NCBI GenBank assembly: GCA_032622095.1
Contig: CP136061.1
Span: forward strand, 25,980,991-26,044,990
Origin: Siphonodentalium dalli
Taxonomy: Eukaryota > Mollusca > Scaphopoda > Gadilida > Siphonodentaliidae
Direction: 5' to 3'
DNA: 64,000 nt
Shown: positions 33,105 through 46,259 of the stretch, piece by piece
Layout: every line of letters begins with the position of its first letter
Position numbering within the stretch: position 1 is the first letter of the stretch
Notes under the pieces: model-generated
Databases searched by the model: none
Seen by the model: the letters and a program-made list of their open reading frames with translations, nothing else
Told to the model about the DNA's origin: nothing
Translations under genes and position numbers: made by a program

Positions 33105-35855
33105 AACTACGAAACAAAGCATAATCTTATGAATGAGCTTGAACACATTGAATCCGAACTTCGCGAAATTCGCCAAAAACAAATACGCGGTGCAATGATT
33201 AGATCTCGAGCCAGATGGATCGAGGAAGGGGAAAAGCCAACTAAATACTTTTTGAATTTAGAAAAACGGAACTTCATATCAAAAACTTTTACCAGTCTGA
33301 TCGACGAAAATGGAAACAAAATAACAGATCAAAATGCCATCATGACCCACACACGTAATTTCTATGCGAATCTTTACTCAGAGAAGCCAACTGAAGAAAT
33401 AAATTTGAAACAGTTTTGTAACGGAAATCATCCACATTTGTCCGATACTCAGGCCAAAAATATCGAAGGCCCAATCACACTAGAGGAACTAACATACGTT
33501 CTCAAAAATACAAAAAACGGAAAATGCCCGGGCCCTACAGGATATACATATGAATTTGACAAATTCTTCTGGTCAGGCATAGGTCCCTTATTAGTCGAAT
33601 CCCTAAACACGTCTTTTTCTTCCGGAGAACTTTCTATTACTCAGAAACAAGGAATCATCACACTTATACCAAAAAAGGATAACAATAGACAACTGTTGAA
33701 AAATTGGAGGCCAATATCCTTATTGAATACATCATACAAACTTGCGTCCGCGTGTGTAGCAGAACGACTGAAAAAAGTACTGCCCCACATCATTGAAAAC
33801 GATCAGACCGGATTCTTAGCTGGGCGATACATCGGAGATAATACCAGACTAATTTACGATCTTATTCACAAATGTAATGAACGCAAAATACCGGGACTCC
33901 TGCTCCTCGTAGACTTTGAAAAGGCCTTTGATTCTGTATCGTGGCGTTTTTTAGAAAGATGTTTAAACTTTTTCAATTTTGGAGTGGACATGAAAAAATG
34001 GATTACAATCCTCTATAGAAACTCGAGCTCTTCTGTACTTTTAAATGGACACATTTCACAAACTTTTAAGCTATCAAGAGGCTGTCGACAAGGTGACCCA
34101 ATATCGCCTTATATTTTTCTCCTGTGTGCAGAAATACTAGCACTAATGGTAAGACAGAATGTGAATATAAATGGTATACATCTCGGCAGCTCAGAATATA
34201 AGATCACACAATACGCGGACGATACAACGCTTATTCTCGACGGCTCAGAAAGGAGTGTTCGCGAAGCATATTCTACGCTTGATGTTTTTGCCCGGATATC
34301 TGGTTTAAAAATTAACCCAGAGAAGTGTCAGGCGGCGTGGGTAGGGCCCCGTAATTACGATAGACCAGACTTCATTCGCGACTTAAGTATCACAGTAACT
34401 GAACAATTTACCTTTTTAGGGATCCATTTTAATATTGACTTGCCAAAAATGCAAAGTAATTATGACGATAAAATGGACGAAATAAGAAAGACGATCACAT
34501 CATGGAAACACCGGTTGCTCACACCAATTGGTAGATTAATAGTCATCAAGACATTAATTCTCCCCAAATTGACACATCTATTTCTAACTCTTCCTAATCC
34601 GCACCGCGAATTTTATAAAAAGCTAAACACATTGCTCTATAACTTCTTATGGAATTCGAAAAGAGATCGAGTCAGTCGACAACAGATTTGCAGTAACATA
34701 TCAGATGGTGGCTTGAAAATGATTAATGTGGAGACATTCAATTCATCAATTAAAATCACTTGGATACGACGCCTCATTACAAAAAAATGCAAATGGGCAC
34801 CTCTCATCTCGGATCTTCCTATTTTAGATGACCCCCTGTACCTCACTTATGACAGAAAATATATATTACAACACTTAAGCGTGCTGTCAAATCCTTTTTG
34901 GAAAGATGTATTTTCATCATGGTGTGAGTATTTAAGATTGAACTCCAAAAATCAAAATGTTTTGTCGAAAACGATATGGAATAATCCACCAATTACTATC
35001 TATGGGCGATACATCAATTTCAACTCATGGAGGGCAAAGGGAGTAATTTTCATCAACGATTTGATCCAGAGCGATGGAAGGTTTCACACGCCACAGTCAA
35101 TGTTAAGCACATATAATATAAGAACAAACTTTATTACTTTAACCAGTATCACTTGACAAATATTGGAAATATCGAAAAAATTAGACCAACCACTGAGACG
35201 AATTGCTAGCCCATTTCTTCCAGACAATTTTGTAACTACTGTACGCGACCAAAAAGGTGGACAAGAATTTTACAGAATTCTCAATTCAACTTCCCCCACC
35301 CCAAAATCATGCAGAAAATGGGAACAAGAACTAGGTATAATCAACTCTTGGGACACTCACTTTAAACTACCGTTCACCACGACGCCTGATACAAAACTGC
35401 AATGGTTACAATATCGAATAAACACTCGAATCCTTGCGACCAATCGATTTCTTAATATAATAAAGCTAAGACAAAATGATAGATGCGAAAGATGCCAAAC
35501 AGAAATTGAAACAATTTCACACATATTTTGGGACTGTAGATATGTACAGTCTTTCTTAAACAAACTGACCAAATGGGGAACCGACAAAGGCATCGACTTA
35601 CGTGTTTCGAAAAAGACCATGCTACTTGGAGCTATCCCATTGGAACCAAACAGCGTGATAAACTATTTTTTACTTATTTTAAAACAATATCTTTATAAAG
35701 CAAAGTTTTCCGCGAAATCACTCAGCTTGAACGAATTTTTTAATGATCTCAGATTACGTTATGACTGTGATAAGTTAAGGGCAATATGCAACATGGAAAT
35801 AACAGCATTTCAACAGAAGTGGTTAATTCTGGAGAAAGCACTGGCCTTCACATAA
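33105..35855 (+). pseudogene. L1/Tx1-group LINE reverse transcriptase (ORF2, truncated)
   Basis: Reverse transcriptase region of a LINE ORF2; the endonuclease was lost by 5' truncation, so the frame simply begins at the insertion junction. Counting from the upstream GTG at 33099: RWIEEGEKPTKYFLNLEKRN (40-59), GIITLIPKKDNNRQLLKNWR (185-204), PISLLNT (205-211), motif A LLLLVDFEKAFDSVSW (267-282), motif B SRGCRQGDPISPYIF (326-340), intact YADD (372-375, at 34212), motif D LKINPEKCQ. The frame continues past one in-frame TGA at 35154 to a C-terminal C-x2-C-x8-H-x4-C knuckle (CERCQTEIETISHIFWDC) and stops at 35855. The motif wording (GRYIGDN, LLFIDFEKAFDS style) is that of the L1/Tx1 group. Only one disabling change is visible in ~900 codons, so it is young. 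Confidence 0.9.
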
Positions 35856-36407
35856 TAATATGCCCACCGACAAATACATTCCATTTATCCGGGCAAACCG
35901 AAAAACATCTGTAAGATAATAACTACATATTTCGTCCAATCATCCAGACTCCAGACTAAAAGAATAATGTGGTACAAAAACGACTTAATTCAATCGACAA
36001 CCATGACGAATTTCTCCACACAAAAAAAGCCATTTGCACCGGCCTATTGTTATGACCTCCTTAAGATCGATACTCGATTTTGCCGTGGCGCAAATAAATT
36101 TAGCTAAATTATGTCAACGTCGAGATCAAGACAACGTTACCAGCAACTGATATATTGCAGTAACCATTCTTCTACAACATCATTCATATTGTCACCAGTG
36201 GTACGAAAGTAGGCCAGCCGCCCACACGCACAATGCATGTGGTCGTCTGGAACGCGCGCGCCAGTCAAATGTATGCATAAATGTAAGTTGGTTTGATTAC
36301 CCCTCCCCCACACGGCCCATTGATAAATGTTTGAATGTACACATGTATGTAAAATGACTGCTTATATATGTATATCTTTGGGTAATAAACATTTAACAAA
36401 AAAAATA
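33105..36407 (+). mobile_element. 5'-truncated L1/Tx1-type LINE insertion
   Basis: Bounded by a perfect 14-bp target duplication (33091-33104 and 36408-36421). It contains the RT and C-terminal region, a ~545-bp 3' UTR and an AATAAA-like signal (GGTAATAAACATTTAAC) followed by an A-rich tail just before the duplication. This is a standard target-primed insertion product. Confidence 0.9.
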
Positions 36408-36421
36408 TATATATAGTGTCA
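36408..36421. repeat. LINE target-site duplication, right copy
   Basis: TATATATAGTGTCA directly after the A-rich tail, identical to the left copy. Confidence 0.85.
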
Positions 36422-36829
36422 CCGCATCCTTCCAGACATCACTCCATAGTTTCTAGCATGTACCGACTGTCTCTGGACCTCCGATCAGTCACCACATTGC
36501 CACACAATATACATAAAAATGCTTATTATTCTATAAATTTTAATATTTAGTTGTTTTGTTTCGATTTATGTTATAGGTATAGTATTATTCTTGTTAAAAG
36601 TGCATGCTGCTTGGAATTTCTTCTTTTTAACTAATTTTTAATTTGTGTTATATCTTAAGGATTACTGTCAGTCAATTCGTTCTCTGTCCAGGAATGATTT
36701 CATCATCGAGTTAGAAATAATCATTATCGAGTCCTAAAATTGTACTCTCCGACCGTAGTCCTCAGTGCAATGCAAACTCCCGAGTTGTTCCAAAAAGTTG
36801 TAATTATCTACACGGACATTCAGGATGCA
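36422..36829. other. Non-coding stretch, nothing recognised
   Basis: Host flank 3' of the LINE. Confidence 0.4.
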
Positions 36830-38345
36830 TTTTTAGCTCAACTTTACTTTGTAAAGTTTAAGCTATTGCCGTGGGTTGGCGCCCGTCGTCTGTCCGTACA
36901 TTAGTCAACAATTTCATTGACCCACCCTACATACCGCATTCCTCGTCCGATCATCACCAAACTTCATATGGATCTTCGGGGTGACCTCTTGATGGGAGCC
37001 AATGATGTTTTCGAAATTCGTTAACAACATGGCTGCCAGCGGCCATCTTGCATTTTAATATTTGCATGACTAAATCTTTCGGCACAACCTACAGGACAAA
37101 CCCCTTATCCGATCGTCACCAAACTTAAAGATCGTCAGAGTGACCTCTAGATGGTAGCCAACGATATTTTCCGAATTCCGTTAAAATAAAACATGGTCGC
37201 CAGCGGCCATCTTGGATTTTACTCTGTTAATGACTATTTACCGAAATTCGTTAAAAACATGCCGCCAGCAGCCAGTTTGGATTTCAAATTTGAATCTATC
37301 GGCACACCCTGCAACCCGCATTTATTTGAGAAATGTTTTGAAAATTTACAGGCATGTTTAGGATCACATCTAGATAGGAGCTATCGAATTTTAGCCGCCG
37401 GCAACATCTTGTATTTTCCTCTTTGCACGACTAAATCCTTTGGCAAACCCTACAGGCCACCTCCCGCATCTAACCGTCAACAAACTACATATGGACCTTC
37501 GGGGTGACCTCTAGATGGGAGCCATTGCTTATTTCCGAAATTCGTTGAAAAGCATGGCCACCAGCAGCCATCTTGCATTTTACTGTTTGCATGACTAAAT
37601 CCTTTTGCACACTTTAAAGACCGCACCCTCACTCGATCATCACCAAATGTTATATGCATCTTCAGGGTGACATCGAGCCATCGATATTTTTTTTCGAAAT
37701 TCGTTGAAAAACATGACTGCCAGTGGCCATCTTCGATTTTACTCTTTGCATGACTAAATATTTTCGGCACAACCTACATTTACCTACATGCCACATCCCT
37801 CCCGATCGTCATCAAACTTAATATGGATCTTCGGTGTGTCCTCCAGATGGGAGCCAACGAACTTTTCCGAAATTCGTTAACAACATGGCTGCCAGTGGCC
37901 ATCTTGTATTTTACTATTTGCATGAATAAATCTTTCGGAACAACCTACAGGCAACACCCCTCATCCGATCGTCACCAAACTTCATAAGGATCTTCATGGT
38001 GACTTCTAGATGGGAGCCGACAATATTTTTCGAATTCCGTTAAAATAAAACATGGTCGCCTGCGGCCATCTTGGATTTTACTCTGTTAATGACTAAAAGC
38101 ATGTGCCACATCCCTCATCCCTCATCCAAACTTCATATGATTCATTGGTGTGACCTCTAAGTGGAAGCTGTCCCATTTTTTCAATTTGTTTTTAAAAACA
38201 TGGGCGCCTGGAGCCATCTTGGAGCTCACATTTGAATCCATCGGGATCCCCATGCAGCCCACATTTAGTGGAGAAATGTTAATTCATTTACACAATACAA
38301 TTAATTTACTGAAACGTATTTACTTTCTTTCTTTATCATTCTATT
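36830..38345 (+). repeat. ~165-bp tandem array (GATCGTCACCAAACTTCATAT type)
   Basis: About eight degenerate units at roughly 36955, 37108, 37310, 37478, 37636, 37806, 37969 and 38120. Each carries CACCAAACTTCATATGGATC, GTGACCTCTAGATGGGAGCC and AACATGGCTGCCAGCGGCCA. The array starts with a GTCGTCTGTCCGTACATTAG leader. Open frames through it are by-products. Confidence 0.85.
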
Positions 38346-39998
38346 GACTGCTCGGCATACACTTATTAACGCCTCCCCAAGTTGAGATACAATGTCAATG
38401 ACACTTTCGTTGATGACTTGTTGTGGTCGCAAGAAATTGGCATTTGGTTTGACCACGTCCATTTAAGACTCACGCTTGAGCAATTCAATCCGACATTGTT
38501 TTCCATATACGGCATTAATATTTTGTTTCTGAGTTTCAAAACATCGGAATCGATGTTCCGAGATTGAGATTTACAATAAATTGTATGTGTTTTCGTGCAC
38601 GCCCGCGCTAGCCACGGTTCGGTAGGATTTTGATTGGATTTTGATATTTTATCAATTTCTGGGTTTATATCGCGGGTATTGTATGCAAAATGTTCTTGAA
38701 TTTGTATTATTCATAACCTAATTAATAAAAACTGACAATGCATCAGTGATGATGAAGTTTATCCGTATGCATGCAAGTTGGACCAAACCATTATGGTTTG
38801 TCGTCACACTATTCCGGTAAATGCCGAACTCCGACATGTAACCACGGTTGTATATCTAATCAGGGAATAATAGCCTTTCGCCATTATCGTGTTCAGCCTA
38901 TTACGACTGTTATTCAGAGAACAACACGTGACTTTTATATGGGGTGTTGTTCCATCTATGCAGCAACGCAGCATGTTCGATCCTTACTTAATGTGTATGG
39001 GCAATACGAATCACTCATGTGTGCACGTTCTTAACACCATTTGTATTTTAATTTACCTACCAACTGTAATCAACATAAACTAATAAGTTCGTTAATTAAA
39101 ATTATGACCGCCAATCTTTGTGTGAAAAATGTGCGTCCGGGCGTGTAGATCATTTATCTATTTGCTTTTCGAAGTTTCCGTAACAAGTTTCTCGTCAGTC
39201 ATTCATTAACCATCGGGTACTAAATATTTGCCCAGGCTTCGAGAATACCAATTGGCCGATAATCAGCCATATAATATAATATATATAATTATATCATCGG
39301 TCTTTATATATATGGGGGCATGTGGTGTGTAACATCCGCCCTAGAAACGCGGTCCAGTACGAACGCGCTACAACGTGCAGTAAAAATCTACAATATTTTA
39401 TTTTGCAAGATATGCAATTTAGACATAATTCAGAAGCAGCAAGGTTTTCAACATGTGGTGCTCATAGCGGGATTAAATAGTTAAGAGAAACAGATGGTCC
39501 TACATACACAGTCGTGCGACGCAGTGGTCCTATAAATGACGGTTACGTTGGTATACATTGGTGTGTATATAATTCAAATGTGCGTATTAACACTTGGTAA
39601 CTTCTGTGTCTCAGCGTTTTCTCTGTACTTGCTTGCAGTTGTATACTCTTCTCCAAATGAGGAAATAGAGATAATCATGTATACACGAAGTCCTCTGTGG
39701 CGTCAAAATTTTGTTCAATTTCAAAAGCAATCAGGTACCACTGTGTGCGTCTGCAAGTACTATTTTGATAAGTCAAGTCCCTCATGTGTGTTTTGGGTGC
39801 GACACACCTCAAAGTTACCTGATAGTGAGTAACTTTAAGGTGTGCCTGCGTGCAGTCATCATATCCGTAAGTGTATTACATCTCGCACACACCATAAATG
39901 TGCTTAATACTAGGCCGTGATACCTTAAAATAAAGGGCACATACAATTAATCCCATCCCAATGTCCAATGAACAGGAATGACATACTAATGTATTTAC
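38346..39998. other. Non-coding stretch, nothing recognised
   Basis: AT microsatellite-like run near 39270-39310. May contain further exons of the candidate gene at 39999-40717, but none could be placed. Confidence 0.35.
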
Positions 39999-40717
39999 CA
40001 ATTCTGCGCCTCATCGTTTTTCTTTCTCATATGTTCATAGTTCATAGCATTACTTGGTTTGGGACTCGTCAAGCTGTCACTTATATTGTAATTGTTTCTG
40101 TGTTGCTTCGGTAGGTTCCACGTGCTTGTACATGTGGAATAACCTGTGGCAGTGAACAATGAAATCCAATAGCTGAGCGGGATCAGAACCAGTGATTGAC
40201 TACGCGAACAAAACACGAATTATAAATGACTGGGATGTCATAAAAGGCAAACAAGTAATTTAGAGTTTTTTTCTTCACAAAAGCAGTATAATATTATCTG
40301 CCAATAATAAGTATGAAATTTGCTTTGTAATAACTCACTCTTCTCAACGTGCCGATATACTACAATATAGCTAGACCACACTAAAACTATCTCAATAATG
40401 AGAGGAAAATCAATTGCCTCACAAAGCAGAATACACGCCGTTACGACCAGAAAGTACAATACTAAAAATACACCAGTCATGTTTAGTAAGAGCATAGCAC
40501 GATACATCGAAAACCAAGTGTCCGACACTGACAAGATTGACAGTAGTATCACCTGGTGGTACAAGAGTGGCCCAAAGACGAACGAAAGTGTCAGATCGTC
40601 GGAATGAAACATCCACAGGAACATCAAAGAAGAAATAATAGGTAGAATACACCTATACGCATGTGGTTGGTAACTTGTGCCACGACAGGAGATAAGCGGA
40701 TACTTACATATATCCAT
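39999..40717 (-). CDS. Candidate spliced membrane-protein gene (two exons visible)
   Basis: Exon a (up to 40717, down to 40339) is an open frame rich in hydrophobic runs: IISSLMFLWMF, VILLSILSV, MLLLNMTGVFLVLYFLVV and LIIEIVLVWSSYIVVY, three or four likely membrane helices. It ends at a strong GTGAGT donor (phase 1). A 195-bp intron ends in CTGCCACAG, and exon b (40143-39999) continues in phase with YSTCTSTWNLPKQHRNN, a polar tail, and ends at a GTAAAT donor, so at least one more exon should follow. An in-frame stop precedes 40717, so exon a either starts there or at an acceptor such as near 40660. I do not recognise the family. A Cys-rich membrane-like minus-strand frame at 41123-40908 might be an upstream exon, but no junction is convincing. 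Confidence 0.35.
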
Positions 40718-43544
40718 CTATCTACGTGCGCTGACTTGGAATTTTCGGTAAAACCAGTTTTGTGAAATTCAAGCAGGGTTCTACGGTATATTAGTACGTT
40801 ACATATTTCTTTATAGTGAATTGGTGCATTATTTCATATGTCAACCAGATTGCGTCAGGATTGCGTTTCCAGTTGGCTGTTATTGCGTCGACCATAACGA
40901 TGGCAAACTATATATGCATTGATTCTTTCGAGTTAAAATTATATGCGTTAAACAAATTATGTCGAAAATGTGTTGTCGAGTTGTTAAGTGTTTCGTCCAC
41001 AGTAACAGTAAAGAAATATAATGTGAATACTAAATTCATATATACAATGGTCGCAGATATTAGTTTCAGTCTACTACACTTGCAAAGCCAAGATGAGTTA
41101 GATAATAAGCTGAACATAAACAATTAATAGCTCGAAATAAAGTACTTTCGGCGTTGCGCGAATACTGGCAAACCAATTGAAAATGAATGAGAAACCGTGA
41201 CCGTGAAGTTGCATATGAGATGAGAAGAACATATGCATAATTAGTTGATGCCTGTGTGAATACTGATCGGCTGCAAGTATGTTATAAACACCTTTCTTCA
41301 ATAAAGGGGAAGACCCTGCTTTACCTAATACTATTTCGGATGTGAAGAAACTGGAATAAATTCGCGTACGCTAGTGTGCCGATCTTATTCAAACAGAGCA
41401 GTTTGAGACGTTGTATTTGATACTGTGTATATAACATGCAAAGACTGGGGACACTAAAGGTAAGTAACTGAAACAGAGTTCGCGCTGCCGATGTCTACAT
41501 TTGGCCAGATTGTTCTTCAAAAATGACCGAAGAATACTTAATTCGTCTACAGTCAGCAATGTCCAAAAATATCGCCAGATCTCATTGAAACCCATACAAT
41601 CATCAAAAGTTAGTTTTGATCACCCGTGTACTTCTAAATAACAGTTTATCAGAAGTCACGCAAGCTTAATACTTAAATCAATAAATATTACCTTTTTATT
41701 TTCTAGACAAAAGTAAGCAACATATTCCAAAATTTCTAGAAAGAAAGGAACATGTGTTTCTTGCAAAATCTAATATTTAGAAAAGTTCATTTCTTAGTCA
41801 AAGTAATAAAAATACACACATATAACCCAGATGTGGAACAATGGCCAAAATGTTCAAATGTTTTGCAGATGTAAATTTAATGCAACAATCCAATTAATTA
41901 TATATATCTTAATATGAATGTAATACTGTATCACCAAGCTGATATAGTATATATACGACTCGTTATCACTTGCACGCGTAAGAACTGTGATCAAAATACA
42001 CGAAGTTTGCTAAAGGCGAGGAATCAATATATGAGGAAGATTTGTTTTAAAAGTTTTCATTGAAATCAAGAATATTATACTTCAATGTGTTGGCAATAAA
42101 GGTACATAATTTGTTATAGATTGCACTGTAAGGTGAACTCATATATAGTGTTTCAAGATAAAGGTCTTGAACTGTTTAAAGAATAGTATTATATATAGAG
42201 AGGGCTGATATAGGAGTGTGAGGTTTAGTCAGTTGAATAGATAGATATATATAAATATATATTTGAATTTTGCTATGAAGACCACGCAATAGTCGTGTGT
42301 TCCTATATCACGTGGATGAATTAATAATATAACGTTTATGTATGTAGAATTTGCGCTACTATTTATGGCTGGGTCGCTTAAATCCTTAATCCTCGACAGT
42401 TTATTGATAATATTTTAATCGACATGGATAAATGTGAAACTGGCACACATTCATATTGTGAAGTCAATTGTTATGCAGATATATAAAAGTAGTGATATAT
42501 AGTTTAACATAGTTTAAACTATGAGGTAGAAAAGGGAGATCATACTTTCTTTCAGTAGATTTTAGATCAGCCAGATACAAATATGGACACTCTTTGAATT
42601 TTACTGGAAAAAGATGGACTTTTTATTCCCCTCTGATTATACATTATACCGTATGGTTTCAATAACGGTGTCTGGGAGCATGATGATCGCGTGTTCACTG
42701 CTCAGGTACATACATGTATTGAAAGCATTAACCAATATATTGTACGATACAACATTGAAATGTAGATTTATGAAGATATGCACTGGCAAATTGTGGTGCC
42801 ACAGAAAGCACTTGGACTGAGGGTTTATAACATGTTTACACACATTATACTTATATAGCCCGTCTGTGTTACATGCCATCGTGGTCAATGACTGGCCAAC
42901 TGCCAATTAGGCCACCTGCTTTATATCCCATAACACACGGACACATAATAACGCACAGGCCGTAACACGAACAGGACGTCACAATTTGTTGACCTAATCA
43001 CTAAAAGCGGTCAGCAGGTAAATTGGGCGTGCTTTTCAAAGCTCATCGGAATTGCATCTGAAGCCAGGTATTTATATCGATAGCATTATCGTTGCTAAGA
43101 GTTTGAAAATCTTATATTGGACTGAATGTATGTGCTACGTGGGTCCGTCTCAAATTATCGGCAGATTTTGTGAAAATAAATAAGTCAGTTTTTTAATGGA
43201 ATAAATCATCAAATAGGCTATATAGACAGGGGGTAATACCAAAAGGTATGCCGGAGTGGGTGGGTAGCCCGAGGGGCAAACAACGTGTTTTTTACAACCT
43301 CATGCGAATTGTTTACTAAAGACCTTTTGTGGCCTTATTTGACATTTGTAACAGTTTAAAACATATTATACATTTTTTTATAACAGCAAAAACACCATAT
43401 TTATGTTACTGGGACCTCATATGGGCTTTCGTGGAAATGATATGAAGCTATGGCATGTTGCATATGGGATGGTGGGGTGAACAATTTCTTCCGGACACCC
43501 TTCGGAAAGAAGCATCGAGATATGTAAAATTGAAATAAATACAC
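40718..43544. other. Non-coding stretch, nothing firm
   Basis: A good plus-strand donor (AAAG then GTAAGTAACTG at 41459) stands alone without a recognisable exon. TTAACATAGTTTAAACTATG near 42500 is a short palindrome. No gene supported. Confidence 0.35.
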
Positions 43545-44545
43545 TTGTCTTGATGTAACTAAAGCTAGATAATTGTGTGCATGGAAAAAGAGCGAGCATC
43601 TACCTCAAACATTAATGTGAATATCAATGGCTAGAATATAACTCATGACACTGCTCATCAGTGCGTCAAGCCAATCGGTGAATTATTTGCATGTCTATCA
43701 ACTCATATGATATGTTACTCTCACAACACCTAAAGTATCCAAGTCTAGCATAGAGACTGTTTGTCATTTATTATAACAGACGTTGCTCCAGTAGACTAAC
43801 AAAAGTGTTAAGGCATAATGCTAGATAATGGGCTGGTTGACAGACTAATCGGGAAATGGTTAGAAATTATGGAATTGTGTGCATCCTGTACAATGAACTA
43901 AGTTTGCATATACAACTAAACTTGTCATGATGTAACTAATGCCTAGATCAGTGTGCGCATGGAAAAAGAGCGAGCGACTGTCTCTAACATTAATGTGACT
44001 GTCAATGGCTAGAACATATCTGTCATCAGTGCATCAAGATAATCACTGAATTATTTGCATGTCTGTCAACTCAGATGATCTCTCACAAGACCTAAAGTAT
44101 CCAAGTCTGGAATAGTGCTGTGACTGCTTGTCATATATATAAATGAGTAGGATATGTCTGGATTTTTCTCTCAGACCCCTGGACCGAGTTCAACCAAATT
44201 TGGTGTGGTGACTCGGGGTACCCTGGCAGATGTTATAATGTTGTTAGTTTTTCAACATTTTAAGTTAAAAAAAAAAAAATTGGTTTTGTTAAATTTAGAA
44301 AGGAATTCAATCTAAAAAAAATAAATTAAAACAATATATACAAATCAAAATGTTTCAATGATCAAACTGTGCTTGAAGCGCACAAATGGAGCCTGTTTCA
44401 GCTAGTTTAGTATGATATAAGTAAGTTGCTCGAATAGACTAACATAAGTGGTATGGAATGTGTTAGATAATGGGCTGGTTGACCGACTAATCGGGAAATA
44501 GTTAGAAATTATGGAATTGTGTGTATCCTGCACAAAGACCTAGGT
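43545..44545 (+). repeat. ~380-bp direct duplication, second copy carrying an insertion
   Basis: GCATGGAAAAAGAGCGAGC occurs at about 43578 and 43957, ACCTAAAGTATCCAAGTCT at about 43729 and 44091, GATAATGGGCTGGTTGAC at about 43824 and 44467. In copy 2 a ~280-bp block (about 44142-44418) separates the TGTCAT and TTGCTCxAxTAGACTAAC words that are adjacent in copy 1. Confidence 0.8.
44142..44418 (+). mobile_element. TCTG-type insertion in the duplicated segment
   Basis: Starts GTAGGATATGTCTGG, with ACCGAGTTCAACCAAATTTG and a poly-A run at 44267-44279. Matches the start of the 31676 fragment (AGAAGGATATGTCTG). Confidence 0.55.
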
Positions 44546-45664
44546 TTACATGCAGTGATATCAGTTTTATGCGGTTTTAGACCAACTTTGGTGAAATTTG
44601 GGGTGTGGGTGTCAACAAATTGGGACTAAAACATTATTTTGTTTGCAGGTTTGGGTTGGTGGGTCCCCGAAAATGACAGATGCAAAAAAACGGCATAACT
44701 TCTTGAAATTGGTTTACTACCCCCCCCCCGATATAAATATAAGAAATGAACGGTGGATACACCGCTGTGGTCGTTGGGGACAGGCACATTAATGTAAACC
44801 GGTCCGCCGTATCCACCATTAACACACCCACACTACAATAATTTCTTAAATAGCACATGTACTGGTACAAATTAATACTGCCTGTATTTTGGCGATACAG
44901 TAGAAAGTTCACAACAGATTAAAATATCATTATTGAAGCAGCCCCCGAATATTAGAAGTAGCTATGGCAAAAGACGATGACACAGAACACACAATAGAAG
45001 CCATGGTATAACTTCGTGCAAGTGTAAGCAATGCCGTAGACGAAAACTCAATTGCAAGTGCTGTTCAAGTATGAGCAGTTAGAAATTTGAGAGTATATTA
45101 GAAGTGAACTGATCCGGTAATGTAGGAATGCCATAACTAATGATGCAGTGCAGTTGGGCTATGTTAAGGGTACATGTAAAAGTTAAATATCTTAGTGGCA
45201 TACTTTTTGGTAACATGTAAGGCGTGAAATTGTCCCGCATAACATGAATGAATGCCGCATTAATAATACATATTAAATATCAACAGAGTAAGATTCAGTC
45301 ATACTGTATGGAGTCATTGCCGTATATAATATGGTCGCCGATAAATATACTATTGAATTTTGACAGCATGGCTTTGAATCACGAAAATATTTAATTTAGA
45401 CAATGTTCATGGGCACATAAAATAATGGTATGGGACCGTCAAACTGATGAAACGGTATGGGACCGTCGATTATGACGGCCCGAGACCGTCGAACCGACAG
45501 CAATATCTAACAGTGTATGTACACATATATTTCTTCGCAAACCCGATCACGATTGCATTAGCGCAGAGCTAAACGGACCTATGTGAACGCATCGGTATGA
45601 CGCATTCATAAAACGTATGCGTTAAGCGGACCTATGTGAAAGCAGATTAACATGATTGTCATGA
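44546..45664. other. Non-coding stretch
   Basis: Contains a C homopolymer (about 44720), a loose inverted pair of GGTGGATAC and GTATCCACC at 44750-44820, and a short GGTATGGGACCGTC repeat at 45426-45495. No gene. Confidence 0.45.
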
Positions 45665-46259
45665 ACCATTCTCAACGACTCGGCCATTTCCACTTCGCTC
45701 AGGAAATTACCTTTTCCATAAACATGGCTCATACGGGTGCTTGAATATCTTGAAAATGCTTGAATTTGGGTTTGGGTTTTGAATTTCCCCCTGAGACACG
45801 CTAAAGTGCCTGAATGTTCTTGAATTTATTCATCAAATGTTGACTTGTAGACACACGCTTATCGTGTTCTATGTGGTATCAAGCGGTTTTCAAATTGCAT
45901 CGTATGATTGACAGATAGTCGTGTTGTATGGCTATTCGTGCCAGTGTTCCGCTATTTGCATATAATTAATAAAACACAAGTAATAAACTGGGACAGGATA
46001 CCCTCCCTTATATTAAATTAACTGTAAATATATCTATAATCTGTTTTCAATGAGGTGCTTGAAAATATTTGAACCAGTGCTTGCAAAGTCCTTGAAAAGT
46101 GCTTGAATTTGGTTCGGAATTCATAGTGGGAACCCTATTTTAAATATAATTCTTTTGGGCCACTCTATTTCACTGACGTGATTGGCGATGTGTACACTAT
46201 CAGTTAGTGCGTCCGTTGGCTGTGAAACTCACGGGAATGGCCGAGTCGTTGAGAAGGTG
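45665..46259. mobile_element. Inverted-repeat element with CTTGAAAAGTGCTTGAATTT body
   Basis: TTCTCAACGACTCGGCCATT (45669) is mirrored by AATGGCCGAGTCGTTGAGAA (46236), 22 of 23 bases matching. Inside, GTGCTTGAATTTGG and CTTGAAAA words recur, ending in ATAGTGGGAACCCT (about 46125), a terminus known from hAT-type MITEs. This looks like one element nested in another. Confidence 0.6.

Noticed and set aside
41389-41595. Minus-strand 68-codon frame near 41.5 kb
   Set aside because: Overlaps a strong plus-strand donor site and has no motif; cannot be supported on either strand.
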